In this document: one piece after another, positions 49,472 to 58,471 of the stretch
How positions within the stretch are numbered: position 1 is the first letter of the stretch
Layout: the number at the start of each line of letters is the position of its first letter
DNA from: AC-32 sp035624425
GTDB lineage: Bacteria; Actinomycetota; Thermoleophilia; Gaiellales; Gaiellaceae
DNA: 64,000 bases
Direction of reading: 5' to 3'
Assembly: GCA_035624425.1 (NCBI GenBank)
Contig: DASPRN010000036.1
Coordinates: forward strand, 1-64,000
Notes under the pieces: generated by a model
Databases searched by the model: none
What the model saw: the letters and a program-made list of their open reading frames with translations, nothing else
Told to the model about the DNA's origin: nothing
Made by a program: the position numbers and the translations under genes

Positions 49472-50422
49472 GTGGAGCTGTCGGTCGTCCTCGTGAACCA
49501 CAACGGCGCCGGCTGCCTGCCGGGCACGCTCGAGGCGCTTGCCGGCAACACCGCCGAGAGCGACGCCGAATGCCTCGTGGTCGACTCGGGCTCGACGGAC
49601 GGGAGCTGGCGGGAGGTGAGCCGCTTCTGGAGCAAGGCGCGCGCGCTTCGCTTCGAGGAGAACATCGGCTTCTGCGCGGGCTGCAACAGAGGCGCGGAGG
49701 CAGCCACCGGCCGGCTGCTCGCGTTCGTGAACTTCGACGCCGTCGTCGAGCCGGGCTGGGACGCGCCCCTGCGCGAGGTGCTCGCCGACCCCGGGGTCTC
49801 GGTTGCGACCGGGCTCCTGCTCACGGAGGACGGCTCGATCCTCGAGGCGGCGGGGCTCGGGATCGCCCCGAACATGGCGACCTTCGGCCGGCTCCAGGAC
49901 CTCCCGCGCGACCGGGCGCCGCGAGAGCCGGGCGAGGTCACCGCGGCCTCCGGCGCGCTGATGATGGTCCGGCGCCACGAGTTTCTCGCGCAGGGCGGCT
50001 TCTACGAGCGGTTCTGGATGTACGGCGAGGAGGCCGACTACTGCCTGAGGACGCCCGGCCGCGTCGTCCTGCATCCCGCCAGCGCAGTGCGGCACGCGCA
50101 GGGAACCGCTTCGGGGCCGCTCCGCTCGCCGTTCCGGCTCTACTGGCACTCGCGGAACCGGCTCCTGAACGCGGCGCGCCAGCTGCCGCTGCCCGCGGCG
50201 GTCCGGTCGGTGCTCGCATCGGCCGCGTTCGACCTGCTCGTCCTCGGCCAGAACCGGAACCGGCAGGCGGTCGCAGCCGTGGCACGTGGCTGGCGGGACG
50301 GCTTGCGCGGGATGTCGCAGGAACGCGGTGCGCGAACGCCGCTGGAGCGCCGTCGCGCGGCCGGCCGCCTGGTCTCGCTCCGGGAGGCGGTGCGTGAGCA
50401 GCGTCGGCTCGGCCGCGTCTAG
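49472..50422 (+). CDS. GT2 glycosyltransferase, rhamnosyltransferase-like
   Basis: 316 residues from GTG 49472. GT2 motifs: LSVVLVNHNGAGCL, CLVVDSGSTDGSWRE, NIGFCAGCNRGA, LAFVNFDAVVEPGW (in which the usual N-P/S-D is N-F-D), SGALMMVRRHEFL and YGEEADYCLR. The short C terminus is Arg-rich. It resembles 6242-7150 in layout. It probably elongates the glycan begun by the gene before it. The next methyltransferase gene starts inside its last codons (29-base overlap). Confidence 0.86.
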   Translation: MELSVVLVNHNGAGCLPGTLEALAGNTAESDAECLVVDSGSTDGSWREVSRFWSKARALRFEENIGFCAGCNRGAEAATGRLLAFVNFDAVVEPGWDAPLREVLADPGVSVATGLLLTEDGSILEAAGLGIAPNMATFGRLQDLPRDRAPREPGEVTAASGALMMVRRHEFLAQGGFYERFWMYGEEADYCLRTPGRVVLHPASAVRHAQGTASGPLRSPFRLYWHSRNRLLNAARQLPLPAAVRSVLASAAFDLLVLGQNRNRQAVAAVARGWRDGLRGMSQERGARTPLERRRAAGRLVSLREAVREQRRLGRV

Positions 50423-51335
50423 CTGCCCCGCCTGCGGAGCACCGCTTGACCCGCGACCGGCGCTGCGGGGAGTCGACCGTCTCCACGGCACGCCGGGCGA
50501 GTTCGAGGTCCGCGTCTGCCCTTCGTGCGGAACCGGCCGGACGTTCCCACTCGTCGGGCCCGACGAGCTCGGGTCGCTGTACCCGGCCGCGTACAACGCG
50601 TACTCCTTCCCGGCCGGCCGCCTCGCGCGCCTGCTCGCGACCGCGCTCTACCGGTGGCACTACCGGCGTCTCCTCCGCCATGCTCCCCTCGACGTCCTGC
50701 GGCGCCGGCCGCCGGGCCGTCTCCTCGACGTCGGCGCGGGTCGCGGAGACCTGGCCGCGATCCTCTCCGAGGCCGGCTGGCGCGTGACCGGGCTCGAGCC
50801 GTCCGCGGAGGCGTGTGATGAGGGGCGCCGGCGCGGGCTGCACATGGTGCAGGGGACGCTGGCCGACGCGAAGCTCGAGCAGGACTTCGACGCCGTCGTC
50901 TTCCAGCACTCGCTCGAGCACGTCGTCGAGCCGGCGGAGGACCTCGGGAGGGCGCGCGAACTGCTCCGCCCCGGCGGCTCGATCTTCGTCCTCGTCCCGA
51001 ACTTCGGCTCGTGGCAGAGCCGGCGCTTCGGCGACGCGTGGTTTCACCTCGACCTGCCGCGCCACCGCTCGCACTTCACCGTGGCAGGGCTCGAGCGGCT
51101 CCTGCGGACGGCGGGCTTCGAGCAGGTGCGGCTCTCGACGGCGACGACCCCGGACGGACTGCCGAACAGCCTGCAGTACCGGCGGTACGGACGGCGCCTG
51201 TTCCGCTCGGGCCCGACGCTCTACCTGACCGTCGGGCTCTCGATCGTGCTTCGGCCGGCCTTCGCGCTCCTCGACCGGGTCCGCGGCGGGGGCGACGAAC
51301 TCGGCGCGTCTGCCGCCCGCTCCGACGGCGGCTAG
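50394..51335 (+). CDS. SAM-dependent methyltransferase with N-terminal zinc ribbon
   Basis: 313 residues from GTG 50394, which keeps the N-terminal CPACG (Cys11, Cys14) that pairs with CPSCG (Cys42, Cys45) to form a four-cysteine zinc knuckle. The class I domain begins RLLDVGAGRGDLAAIL and continues VTGLEPSAEACD, AVVFQHSLEHVVEP, LLRPGGSIFVLVPNF and HLDLPRHRSHFT. The latter is typical of Methyltransf_23-type C-methyl- or O-methyltransferases found in sugar pathways. Substrate unknown. Confidence 0.87.
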   Translation: MSSVGSAASSCPACGAPLDPRPALRGVDRLHGTPGEFEVRVCPSCGTGRTFPLVGPDELGSLYPAAYNAYSFPAGRLARLLATALYRWHYRRLLRHAPLDVLRRRPPGRLLDVGAGRGDLAAILSEAGWRVTGLEPSAEACDEGRRRGLHMVQGTLADAKLEQDFDAVVFQHSLEHVVEPAEDLGRARELLRPGGSIFVLVPNFGSWQSRRFGDAWFHLDLPRHRSHFTVAGLERLLRTAGFEQVRLSTATTPDGLPNSLQYRRYGRRLFRSGPTLYLTVGLSIVLRPAFALLDRVRGGGDELGASAARSDGG

Positions 51336-51345
51336 GTTTCGACCC

Positions 51346-52623
51346 GTGTCCAGGCGGACCGGCCTGTCGATCCTGATCGTCGCGCAATACGCGCCGCCGT
51401 CGTTCGTGGTCGGCGCCCGGCGGGTCGCGGGAATGACCAAGTACGTCTCGCGCCTGGGCCAGCGCGTGACGGTGCTGACGTCACGGTTCTCGGGAGAGGG
51501 GCCGATCGAGGGCGCGGAGGCCGTCATCCGAACCCCCGACCTGCTGGCGAGCTCGCTGAACTGGCGCCAGCGGCGGGACCGGTCGGCGTCGGGCATGGCT
51601 GCGGTGGCGAGCCCGCCGAGCCCGGTCGAGTCGATCGTCGTTCCCGACGTTTCCGTCGTTTCGTGGCTTCCGGTGGCGCTCAGGGCGGCTCACGGGCTCG
51701 ATCCCGACTGTGTGATCACGACCTCGCCGCCGCAGTCGGCGCATCTGGTCGGCCTGCGGCTCGCCCGCCGCGGCATCCCTTGGATCGCGGAGCTTCGCGA
51801 CGGGTGGCGCTTCGACCGGCCGCGCGGCGACTGGCCGCTGAAGGCCCAGCGCGCACTCGATTCGCGTCTGGAGCGCTCCGTCGTCCGGCGGGCCGACGCG
51901 GTCGTCGCCGTCACGACGCTGATCGCCCAGGACCTGGAGCGACGCTACGGCCGGCCGGTCGAGCTGATCACAAACGGCTTCGATCCCGAAGAGGCGGGCG
52001 GCGGCGTGAGCGAGCTGCCCGTCGACCCGCAGCGCTTCTCGTTCGTGCACACGGGCAGCATGGGCTTCACGGGCGCGAGCGCGAGGCACCTGGTCGAGGC
52101 GCTGCGGCTGCTGCCGCCGGAGGTCGCAACCGGGCTCGAGGTCGTGTTCGCGGGGCTGCTCTCGACGGACGAGGCGGAGCTGCTCGGCGGTCCCGACCTG
52201 GCCGGGATCGTCCGGTGCGTGGGGTCGCTCGAGCGCTCCGACGTGCTCCGGCTCCAGCGCGCCGCGGACGCGCTCCTGATCCTGACCGAAGGGGCGAAGC
52301 GGCCGAGCGTCGCGACGGGAAAGCTGTTCGAGTACCTCGCCGCGGACCGGCCGATCCTCGTCCTCGGCGAAGAGACGGAGGCGGCCCGGATCGTGCGGGA
52401 GACCGGTACCGGCTCCAGCACCTCGGCCACCGATCCGCGGCGCATCGCCGACGCGCTGGCGCAGCTGCCGGTCTCGCCTCCGCCGCCGCGCGACGCCGCC
52501 GCGGTCCAGGCCTACGCCTTTCCCGAGCTCGCCGCGCGGTATCTCGACCTCGTCGAGCGGGTGGCCGGTCAGCGGCGCCGGAGCACGGGCGACAGGGCGC
52601 CGGCGACGTGGCGCGGCCGGTAG
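51346..52623 (+). CDS. GT4-type glycosyltransferase
   Basis: 425 residues from GTG 51346. GT-B motifs: LSILIVAQYAPPSFVVGARR, VITTSPPQSAHLVG, IPWIAELRDGW, AVVAVTTLIAQDLERR, LITNGFDPEEA, FVHTGSMGF and TGKLFEYLAADRPILVLG. It is paralogous to 10331-11581. Its 3' end overlaps the convergent CgeB-like gene by 55 bases, an unusually long antisense overlap. It is cytoplasmic and probably extends a lipid-linked glycan. Confidence 0.87.
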   Translation: MSRRTGLSILIVAQYAPPSFVVGARRVAGMTKYVSRLGQRVTVLTSRFSGEGPIEGAEAVIRTPDLLASSLNWRQRRDRSASGMAAVASPPSPVESIVVPDVSVVSWLPVALRAAHGLDPDCVITTSPPQSAHLVGLRLARRGIPWIAELRDGWRFDRPRGDWPLKAQRALDSRLERSVVRRADAVVAVTTLIAQDLERRYGRPVELITNGFDPEEAGGGVSELPVDPQRFSFVHTGSMGFTGASARHLVEALRLLPPEVATGLEVVFAGLLSTDEAELLGGPDLAGIVRCVGSLERSDVLRLQRAADALLILTEGAKRPSVATGKLFEYLAADRPILVLGEETEAARIVRETGTGSSTSATDPRRIADALAQLPVSPPPPRDAAAVQAYAFPELAARYLDLVERVAGQRRRSTGDRAPATWRGR

Positions 52624-54293
52624 CGCGCGAGCCAGCTCAGCACCGGCAGCGACGACGGTCCGGCGCGGAGCTGGACCTCGACCGACTTCGACCGGATCAG
52701 CGGGTACGCCAGCGACGGCCCGATCTCGGAGTGGTCCACGTAGAACTCCCAGCCGTGCTGTTCGAGCAACGCCGCCAGCTCGTCGACGGTCGGGACGTCG
52801 GGCGCGTCGGAGCCGCTCTCGGCGTGGCTGCGGATGACGAAGCGCTGCCGGTCGCGGTCGACGTCCACGGAGACGTCGAACGCCGCCCCGTCGAACCTGC
52901 CGGCCGCGGCTCGCTGGAGCACGCCGAGCGCCATCAGGTCCCAGAGCGCCTTCCGCGGGGCGACGTGGTTGCGGGTCTCCGTCGAGAGCAGGTAGTCGAA
53001 GATCAGCCGCCGGGCACGGCGGTTGCTCGCGAACAGCCGGAGGCCGCCGAGCAGCTCGGGGTACCCCTCGCTGCCGATCGCCAGGAAGCGGGCGACCGGC
53101 GCGGCGACGACGCGCTCGGCCCATCCTTCTGCGGCGGCCGCGGTCTCGGCGAGCGGGCGGAGCGGCACCGCCCCGCCGCCGCGCCGCCGGGGGCGCGCAT
53201 GCTCGCTCATCATCTGCTCGACCGTGTCGGTCAGGCGCCGGAAGCCGAAGCGGCCGCTTTCGTAGATGTCCGCGTACGCCTGCTCGGCCACGCGCTCGAG
53301 CAGCGAGCGGTCACCGAGCGCCGCGAGGGCCTCGTCGAGGTCCGAGAGGTCGCGGCGCACCGGAACGTAATGGCGGTCCGCCTCGAGGACGCCGCTGTAG
53401 CTCCCTTCCACGAGGATCTGCGCCGTCTTCGTCACGACCGCTTCCAGATGCCTCGGCGAGATTGCGAAGAACTCGTAGTCGTCCCAGCCGGGCGGCATCT
53501 GCCGCGTGTACTCGTCGAAGGTCAGCTCCGGGTTCTCCGCCAGCAGCTCGTCGAGGTGCGCCGACAGCTCGCCGCGGCGGTCGAGCGTGCTCGAGCCGCT
53601 CTCGGCGCCGATCGTCGCCCGGCCCGAGGCCATGAAGTCGAGCCACGCGTCGCCGAGTACGGTTTGCGCCTGGCGCGTCGAGATGTCCGTCCGGAGGCCG
53701 AGCCCGGGCGCGTGCTCCGCAACGGCCTCGCCGATCCGGTGCTTGAGCTGCCCGTGGCTCCCGAGCCAGTAGGGCAGATTGCGGGCCCGGTACACGATGT
53801 CCAGCCTGCGGCGTTCCAGCGGTTCGAGCCGTGGCCGCATCCGCTCGGCGGCGGCCTCGTCGATATAGCCCGTCAGCAGCTCGTAGAAGGCCGCCTTCCT
53901 CGCCATGCGCGGATAGAGCTCGTCCCGGTGCCTGTCGTCGAGGACGGTGCCGATGACGGTGACGCCGACGTGGTCGAGCCATTCGTCGAGCGTGTCCGAG
54001 TGGTGGTACTCGTCCTGCGGCAAGGCGATCTTCAGGGCGTCGAGCTCCGCGATCCAGTCGCTCCTCCTCCGCCAGGCCTCGTACCCCGGCGTCCAGCGCA
54101 TGCAGAGGATGGTCGTGTCGAGCACCACGACGTCGAAATCGAGGCGTCCGAGCCACGAGGGGATGCCGTTGACCGCGTTGTAGGGCAGGACCCACGCCGA
54201 CGGCAGCCGCTCGAGCGTGTCCAGGTGCTGGCGGATGGTCAGGCGAACGGCCCGCGGATGCGGGGCGTAGTAGACGAGCAGCACGCGCCACAT
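52569..54293 (-). CDS. CgeB-like glycosyltransferase-domain protein with long C-terminal extension (paralogue 1)
   Basis: 574 residues from ATG 54293. GTG 54305 is also in frame but lies inside an inverted repeat. WRVLLVYYAPHPRAVRL starts a Rossmann-like domain. ARNLPYWLGSHGQLKHRIGE, FMASGRATIGAESGSSTLD, FFAISPRHLEAVVTKTAQIL and YSGVLEADRHYVPVRRDLSD follow. The gene at 55119-56768 shows the same series, so they are paralogues. The E-x7-E-like donor segment and ending recall CgeB/GT1-type spore-coat glycosyltransferases. From about 400 on a helical and beta region of unknown type follows. Activity is unproven. Confidence 0.7.
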   Translation of the reverse strand: MWRVLLVYYAPHPRAVRLTIRQHLDTLERLPSAWVLPYNAVNGIPSWLGRLDFDVVVLDTTILCMRWTPGYEAWRRRSDWIAELDALKIALPQDEYHHSDTLDEWLDHVGVTVIGTVLDDRHRDELYPRMARKAAFYELLTGYIDEAAAERMRPRLEPLERRRLDIVYRARNLPYWLGSHGQLKHRIGEAVAEHAPGLGLRTDISTRQAQTVLGDAWLDFMASGRATIGAESGSSTLDRRGELSAHLDELLAENPELTFDEYTRQMPPGWDDYEFFAISPRHLEAVVTKTAQILVEGSYSGVLEADRHYVPVRRDLSDLDEALAALGDRSLLERVAEQAYADIYESGRFGFRRLTDTVEQMMSEHARPRRRGGGAVPLRPLAETAAAAEGWAERVVAAPVARFLAIGSEGYPELLGGLRLFASNRRARRLIFDYLLSTETRNHVAPRKALWDLMALGVLQRAAAGRFDGAAFDVSVDVDRDRQRFVIRSHAESGSDAPDVPTVDELAALLEQHGWEFYVDHSEIGPSLAYPLIRSKSVEVQLRAGPSSLPVLSWLARYRPRHVAGALSPVLRRR

Positions 54294-54304
54294 TGCCGCG
54301 GCCA

Positions 54305-54323
54305 CGATAGCGCCCAGCTATCG
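54305..54323. promoter_or_regulatory. Perfect 7-base inverted repeat between divergent genes
   Basis: CGATAGC-GCCCA-GCTATCG lies in the 39 bases between the divergent starts at 54293 and 54333. AT content of the arms is high for this genome. Operator or shared promoter site is likely; it could also form a hairpin. Confidence 0.45.
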
Positions 54324-54332
54324 TTGCCTCCC

Positions 54333-55118
54333 GTGAGGCAAGAGGTTCTCGACGAGAGCAACGCCGCGTTCTGGGAGACCCTCTGCGGATCGAATTTCGC
54401 CCAGAGCCTCGGGATCACCGGACGGGACCCGGACGATCTGCGCCGCTTCGACGACGCCTACCTCGAGCGGTATCCATACCTGGCGCGCTACGTGCCGCCC
54501 GACCTCACCGGAAAAGACGTCCTCGAGATCGGCCTCGGCTTCGGGACGCTGGGCCAGCTTCTGGCCGAGCGCGGCGCCAACTACTACGCCGCGGACATCG
54601 CTGCCGCGCCCGTGGCCATCACGCGCCAGCGGCTCGAGTGGCTCGGCAAGCCGACGGAGAACGCGCGGCAGGCCTCGGTGCTCGAGCTCCCGTGGGAGGA
54701 CGAGAGCTTCGACTACGTCTACACGATCGGCTGCCTGCATCACACCGGAAACCTGCCGCGGAGCATCGAAGAGGTGTACCGGGTGCTCCGGCCCGGTGGC
54801 CGGGCGGTCGTGATGCTCTACAACCGCCACTCGCTCCGGCAAGTGGTGCTCAGGCTTCGCGACCGCCTGAAGGGAATGAGCGCGGCCGAGTCCGAGGCAG
54901 CGCTGCGGCGGCTGTACGACGCAACCCCGGACGAGGCAGCGCCGCACACCGACTTCGTCTCGAAGGCTCAGGTCCGGAACCTCTTCTCGCGGTTCGCACG
55001 CGTGAAGATCGACGTGCAGAACTTCGACGGTTTCCGCTACGGCATCAGGCGCGAGTGGTTCCTGAACAACGTCGCCCGCGTCGTCGGGCTCGATCTCTAC
55101 ATCACCGCTGACAAGTAG
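54333..55118 (+). CDS. SAM-dependent methyltransferase (UbiE/Methyltransf_11-like)
   Basis: 261 residues from GTG 54333. Motifs: VLEIGLGFGTLGQLLAERG (SAM binding), YYAADIAAAPVAI, LPWEDESFDYVYTIGCLHH (the motif IV region) and VYRVLRPGGRAVVML. The C-terminal FDGFRYGIRREWFLNN resembles methyltransferases found beside glycan genes. It lies alone on the plus strand between the two paralogous CgeB-like genes on the minus strand and directly abuts the stop of the second. Possibly it methylates the same product. Confidence 0.85.
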   Translation: MRQEVLDESNAAFWETLCGSNFAQSLGITGRDPDDLRRFDDAYLERYPYLARYVPPDLTGKDVLEIGLGFGTLGQLLAERGANYYAADIAAAPVAITRQRLEWLGKPTENARQASVLELPWEDESFDYVYTIGCLHHTGNLPRSIEEVYRVLRPGGRAVVMLYNRHSLRQVVLRLRDRLKGMSAAESEAALRRLYDATPDEAAPHTDFVSKAQVRNLFSRFARVKIDVQNFDGFRYGIRREWFLNNVARVVGLDLYITADK

Positions 55119-56768
55119 TCAGCCGAGGAGCGGCTCCAGGGCCGCGAGCACCTGCCGCGGCAGCCGGGGTCCGAGCCGCCGCAGCGCGCGGAAGCTGTGC
55201 GCCCCGTCGATTCCGTGGTAGCCGACTCGAACGTGGAAGCCGCGCCTGGCTGCCTGCGGGACCTGAAACTCGGTCCCCACCGCGACGTGGCTCCAGACGA
55301 TCTCGAGTTCCCCGGACCGGAGCGCTTCGGCGACAGCTTCCCGCGGCACGGAGCCCGAGGCGGAGTTCTTCGTCGACGCGAAGGTGAGCCGGCGTGCCGC
55401 CGGATCGAATGAAGGCTCGATCGCAAAGCCGTTCGCGTCGAGCAGCACGGCCACGCGGAGCAGGTCCTCCAGTAGCGCCGAGGCCGGGACTAGGCTGCGG
55501 GCCTCCCGGTCGCCGAGATAGTCGCGGGCGAGAGCGCGAAGGCGTGAGCGCCTGGAGACGACGCCGAGCGCAATCGCGGTCCTGACGGTTGCGTTGGCGC
55601 CGACCCCGGCCTTCGTCTGTAGCGTGGAAAGCAGGCGGCGCGGCGGCGCGGAGGGGAGGCCTCGACCCGGAACGCGGGTGGCCGCCTCCTCCGAGACCAG
55701 GTCGTCGAACTCCCGCACGAAGGCGGCGAGCGAGTAGCTCTCGTCCCGGGCGATCTCCTCGTGCGTCCTGGCGACCAACTCCTCCAGGAAGGGCAGGTCG
55801 CGCAACCGCTCGGCTACGTCCTCGAGGTTCGAGAAGTCCTTCTCCAGCGGAACGTAGTGCCGCCCCGGCTCGAGCACGCCCGAGTAGTCGCCCGGGAAGA
55901 GCACGAGCGCCGTCCGCAGCGCCGCGGCTTCGAACTGGCGCGGCGAGATCACGCGGATGTCGACGTTGCCCTCGTAGGGCGCAAGGACGGCCTGCTCGAC
56001 CTCCTCGAACGACGCCGCGGGATGCTCGGCGAGGTAATCCTTGACGCTCTCCTCGACCCGGCCGTCGTAGTCGGCGATCGTCGCGCCGCTCTCGGTCCCG
56101 AGGGTGGCGCGGCAGGAGCTCAGGAACCGAACCCACTCCTCGCCGTAGAGGCGTTCGTTCTCGCCCCAGGCGACGTCGTACCGGAGTCCGAGGCCGCCGG
56201 CACGCGTGGAGAACTGCCTGCCGATCTCCAGCTTCTCCTGTCCGAGCCGCCCGAGCCAGTACGGCACCGTGCGGCCGCGGTAGCCGACGTCGAACGGCCG
56301 CTCGTGCAACGGCGGCACTGGTCGCTCGACGAGCTCCTCCGGTACGAAGCCTGCCAGCGTTCCCACCGTTCGCGTCCCCGGCGTGCGCTCGCCGTAGATC
56401 TTCGGGACTTCCGTCTCCGGAACGCAGGTGAACAGCAGTCCGATCTCCAGCTCCCGGATCTTGGCGGTGACCGCATCGATCCAGCGGTACTCGTCCTGGA
56501 TGAACTGCACCTTCAGGCCCCGGAAGCGCGCGAGCTCGGCCGAGAGCCAGGCCGGGAGGTAGCGCTCGATGATCGGAACGATCGTGTAGTGGATCGCCAC
56601 GGCGTCGTACCGTTCGAGGCGGAGATCGACCGGGCGTGCAAGGGTCGGGTTGAACGTGCGGACGTCGTGGCACGAGAGCTGCCTGATCGCGCGGATGTGG
56701 TCGCGGACGTTGCCCGCCTGCCGTCGGTCGTCATTGCAGAGCAGCAGGATCGAGCGGCGGTCGTCCAC
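55119..56768 (-). CDS. CgeB-like glycosyltransferase-domain protein with long C-terminal extension (paralogue 2)
   Basis: 549 residues from GTG 56768, five bases after the ABC ATPase stop. SILLLCNDDRRQAGNVRDHI starts the Rossmann-like domain; VQFIQDEYRWID, GRTVPYWLGRLGQEKLEIG, FLSSCRATLGTESGATIAD, ISPRQFEAAALRTALVLF and YSGVLEPGRHYVPLEKDFSN follow in the same order as in 52569-54293. It also has a long C-terminal extension without known domain. Directly behind the Wzm/Wzt exporter genes, it probably modifies or completes the exported glycan. Confidence 0.72.
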   Translation of the reverse strand: MDDRRSILLLCNDDRRQAGNVRDHIRAIRQLSCHDVRTFNPTLARPVDLRLERYDAVAIHYTIVPIIERYLPAWLSAELARFRGLKVQFIQDEYRWIDAVTAKIRELEIGLLFTCVPETEVPKIYGERTPGTRTVGTLAGFVPEELVERPVPPLHERPFDVGYRGRTVPYWLGRLGQEKLEIGRQFSTRAGGLGLRYDVAWGENERLYGEEWVRFLSSCRATLGTESGATIADYDGRVEESVKDYLAEHPAASFEEVEQAVLAPYEGNVDIRVISPRQFEAAALRTALVLFPGDYSGVLEPGRHYVPLEKDFSNLEDVAERLRDLPFLEELVARTHEEIARDESYSLAAFVREFDDLVSEEAATRVPGRGLPSAPPRRLLSTLQTKAGVGANATVRTAIALGVVSRRSRLRALARDYLGDREARSLVPASALLEDLLRVAVLLDANGFAIEPSFDPAARRLTFASTKNSASGSVPREAVAEALRSGELEIVWSHVAVGTEFQVPQAARRGFHVRVGYHGIDGAHSFRALRRLGPRLPRQVLAALEPLLG

Positions 56769-56773
56769 CTGGG

Positions 56774-58471
56774 TCAGCCGTCGGTCCGGACGGCCGTCCG
56801 CACGGTCCACTCGCCCGGGTGGCGAAAGACCTCGTCGTGGAGCGGCGGGTTGCCCGTGACGCTGAACTCGAAGCTCCGGTCGAAGTAGTCGTAGATCTCC
56901 GAGTGGGTCGTGGTCTGGACGTCGAGCTCTTTGTACAGCCCGACCGAGAGCAGGTACGAGCCGTTCCCGAGCTGGAGCGGGCCCAGGTCGAGTCGGGCCT
57001 CGATCCGGTCGCCTTCGTCGAGCTCGAGCTCCAGACGCTCGCCGACGTGGCGCGTGACGATGATCGCGTCCTGCCGGAAGACGAGCGCCGCCGGAATCAG
57101 CGCGAACCGGCCGGAACCCTCGGCGACGGCGTCGACCACCACGCGGAGCGGCTCGCCGACGGTGAACAGCGCCCGCTCCCGGTCGTCGGTGTCCACGATC
57201 CGCACGCGCTCGATCAGGATGCCGTGTGCGCCCGGCCAGCGGCTGAGGCCGACGGGGCCGTTCTCGTCGGTGGTGGCGGTGGCGCCGATCCGGAGCTCCT
57301 CGGTCCGCCATTCGGTCGTCGCCGGCAGCTCGATCCGCGTGAGCTCCGAACCGGAGCGCGAGAGGCTGGCAACGCGGCCCCCCGGGGCTCGGTAGGTCAG
57401 CTCGACCACGTACTCCGACTGCGGATAGAAGAACCAGAGCGCGAACACGACGAGCCCTTCCGCGCCCGTCTGCACGCGGCGGAAGAAGCAGCCGCCGTCC
57501 TGGTCCGGGTGCTCCCAGGCGCCGCGCTCGAGCGGGAGGTAGCTCGACTCCGACTCGTCGCCGTCCTGCGGCCCGCCGACGAGCAGCTCGTCCTCCTGCT
57601 CGCCGTCGCGGCGGAGCACGATCCGCGTCACCTCGCACTCGCCGGTCACTGCGACCTCGAGCTCGTCGGTGTGCCCTTCCCGCTCGAACGCCTCGAACCC
57701 GCGCTTGCGGTTCTTCGCCCGTAGCCGCCGGTCCTCGAGCTCGCGGATGAACTTCTCGTAAGCCTTGACGACGTCCTGGCTCGGCCCCCGCATCACGACG
57801 CGCCCGCGATCGAGCCAGATCGTCTCCTCGCAGAAGCGTACGATCTGGTCCATCGCGTGCGAGACGATCAGGACGGCGGCGCCGCTCTCGACCAGGCCTC
57901 GCATCCGCGCCACCGCTTTGCCGAAGAAGTAGGCGTCGCCTGCGCCGAGCACCTCGTCCACGATCAGGATCTCGGGCGTGATCGCGGTGGCGATCGCGAA
58001 CGAGAGCCGGCTCCGCATGCCGAGCGAAAGCGTCTTCAGCGGCTGCTCCAGGAAGCGGCCGAGCTCGGTGAACTCCGCGATGTCGAGCTCGGCGGCGCGG
58101 ATGTCGGCCGGACCGAGCCCGAGCGCTTCGAGAGCGCCCCGAATGTTCTCGTAGCCCGTGAACTCCGGGTGGAGCCCGCCGTTCGCCTCGAAGAGCGCGT
58201 GCACCTCGCCGTTGACCTCGACCTCGCCCTCGGTCGGGCGCACGTTCTGCGTCACGAGCTTCAGCAGGGTCGACTTGCCCGCGCCGTTGCGGCCGATCAT
58301 TCCGATCCGCTGCCCGGGGTGCAACTCGAGGTCGAAGCCGCGGACGGCCCAGAACTCGCGGTGCTTCATCAGCTGCGGCATTCCGACCGCGTCGAGCAGG
58401 ATCCCGAAGGGCGAGGAGAACACCTTGTAGGCCTTGCCGACGCCGGTCATCCGGACGGCTGCCTCAGACAT
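56774..58471 (-). CDS. wzt: Polysaccharide ABC exporter, ATP-binding subunit with extended C terminus (Wzt-like)
   Basis: 565 residues from ATG 58471. Walker A GRNGAGKST at 60-68, signature LSLGMRSR near 149-156, Walker B ILIVDEVLGAGD at 168-179 and switch His205 give a TagH/Wzt-type ATPase. After the NBD (about 245) come about 320 further residues, longer than most Wzt proteins. A middle beta-rich part (about 300-400: WEHPDQDGGCFFRRV, EYVVELTYRAPGG) is followed by a Wzt_C-like glycan-binding sandwich (about 420-545: VDAVAEGSGRFALIPA, LGNGSYLLSVGLY). Such domains select the finished chain. It overlaps wzm by eight bases. Confidence 0.88.
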   Translation of the reverse strand: MSEAAVRMTGVGKAYKVFSSPFGILLDAVGMPQLMKHREFWAVRGFDLELHPGQRIGMIGRNGAGKSTLLKLVTQNVRPTEGEVEVNGEVHALFEANGGLHPEFTGYENIRGALEALGLGPADIRAAELDIAEFTELGRFLEQPLKTLSLGMRSRLSFAIATAITPEILIVDEVLGAGDAYFFGKAVARMRGLVESGAAVLIVSHAMDQIVRFCEETIWLDRGRVVMRGPSQDVVKAYEKFIRELEDRRLRAKNRKRGFEAFEREGHTDELEVAVTGECEVTRIVLRRDGEQEDELLVGGPQDGDESESSYLPLERGAWEHPDQDGGCFFRRVQTGAEGLVVFALWFFYPQSEYVVELTYRAPGGRVASLSRSGSELTRIELPATTEWRTEELRIGATATTDENGPVGLSRWPGAHGILIERVRIVDTDDRERALFTVGEPLRVVVDAVAEGSGRFALIPAALVFRQDAIIVTRHVGERLELELDEGDRIEARLDLGPLQLGNGSYLLSVGLYKELDVQTTTHSEIYDYFDRSFEFSVTGNPPLHDEVFRHPGEWTVRTAVRTDG

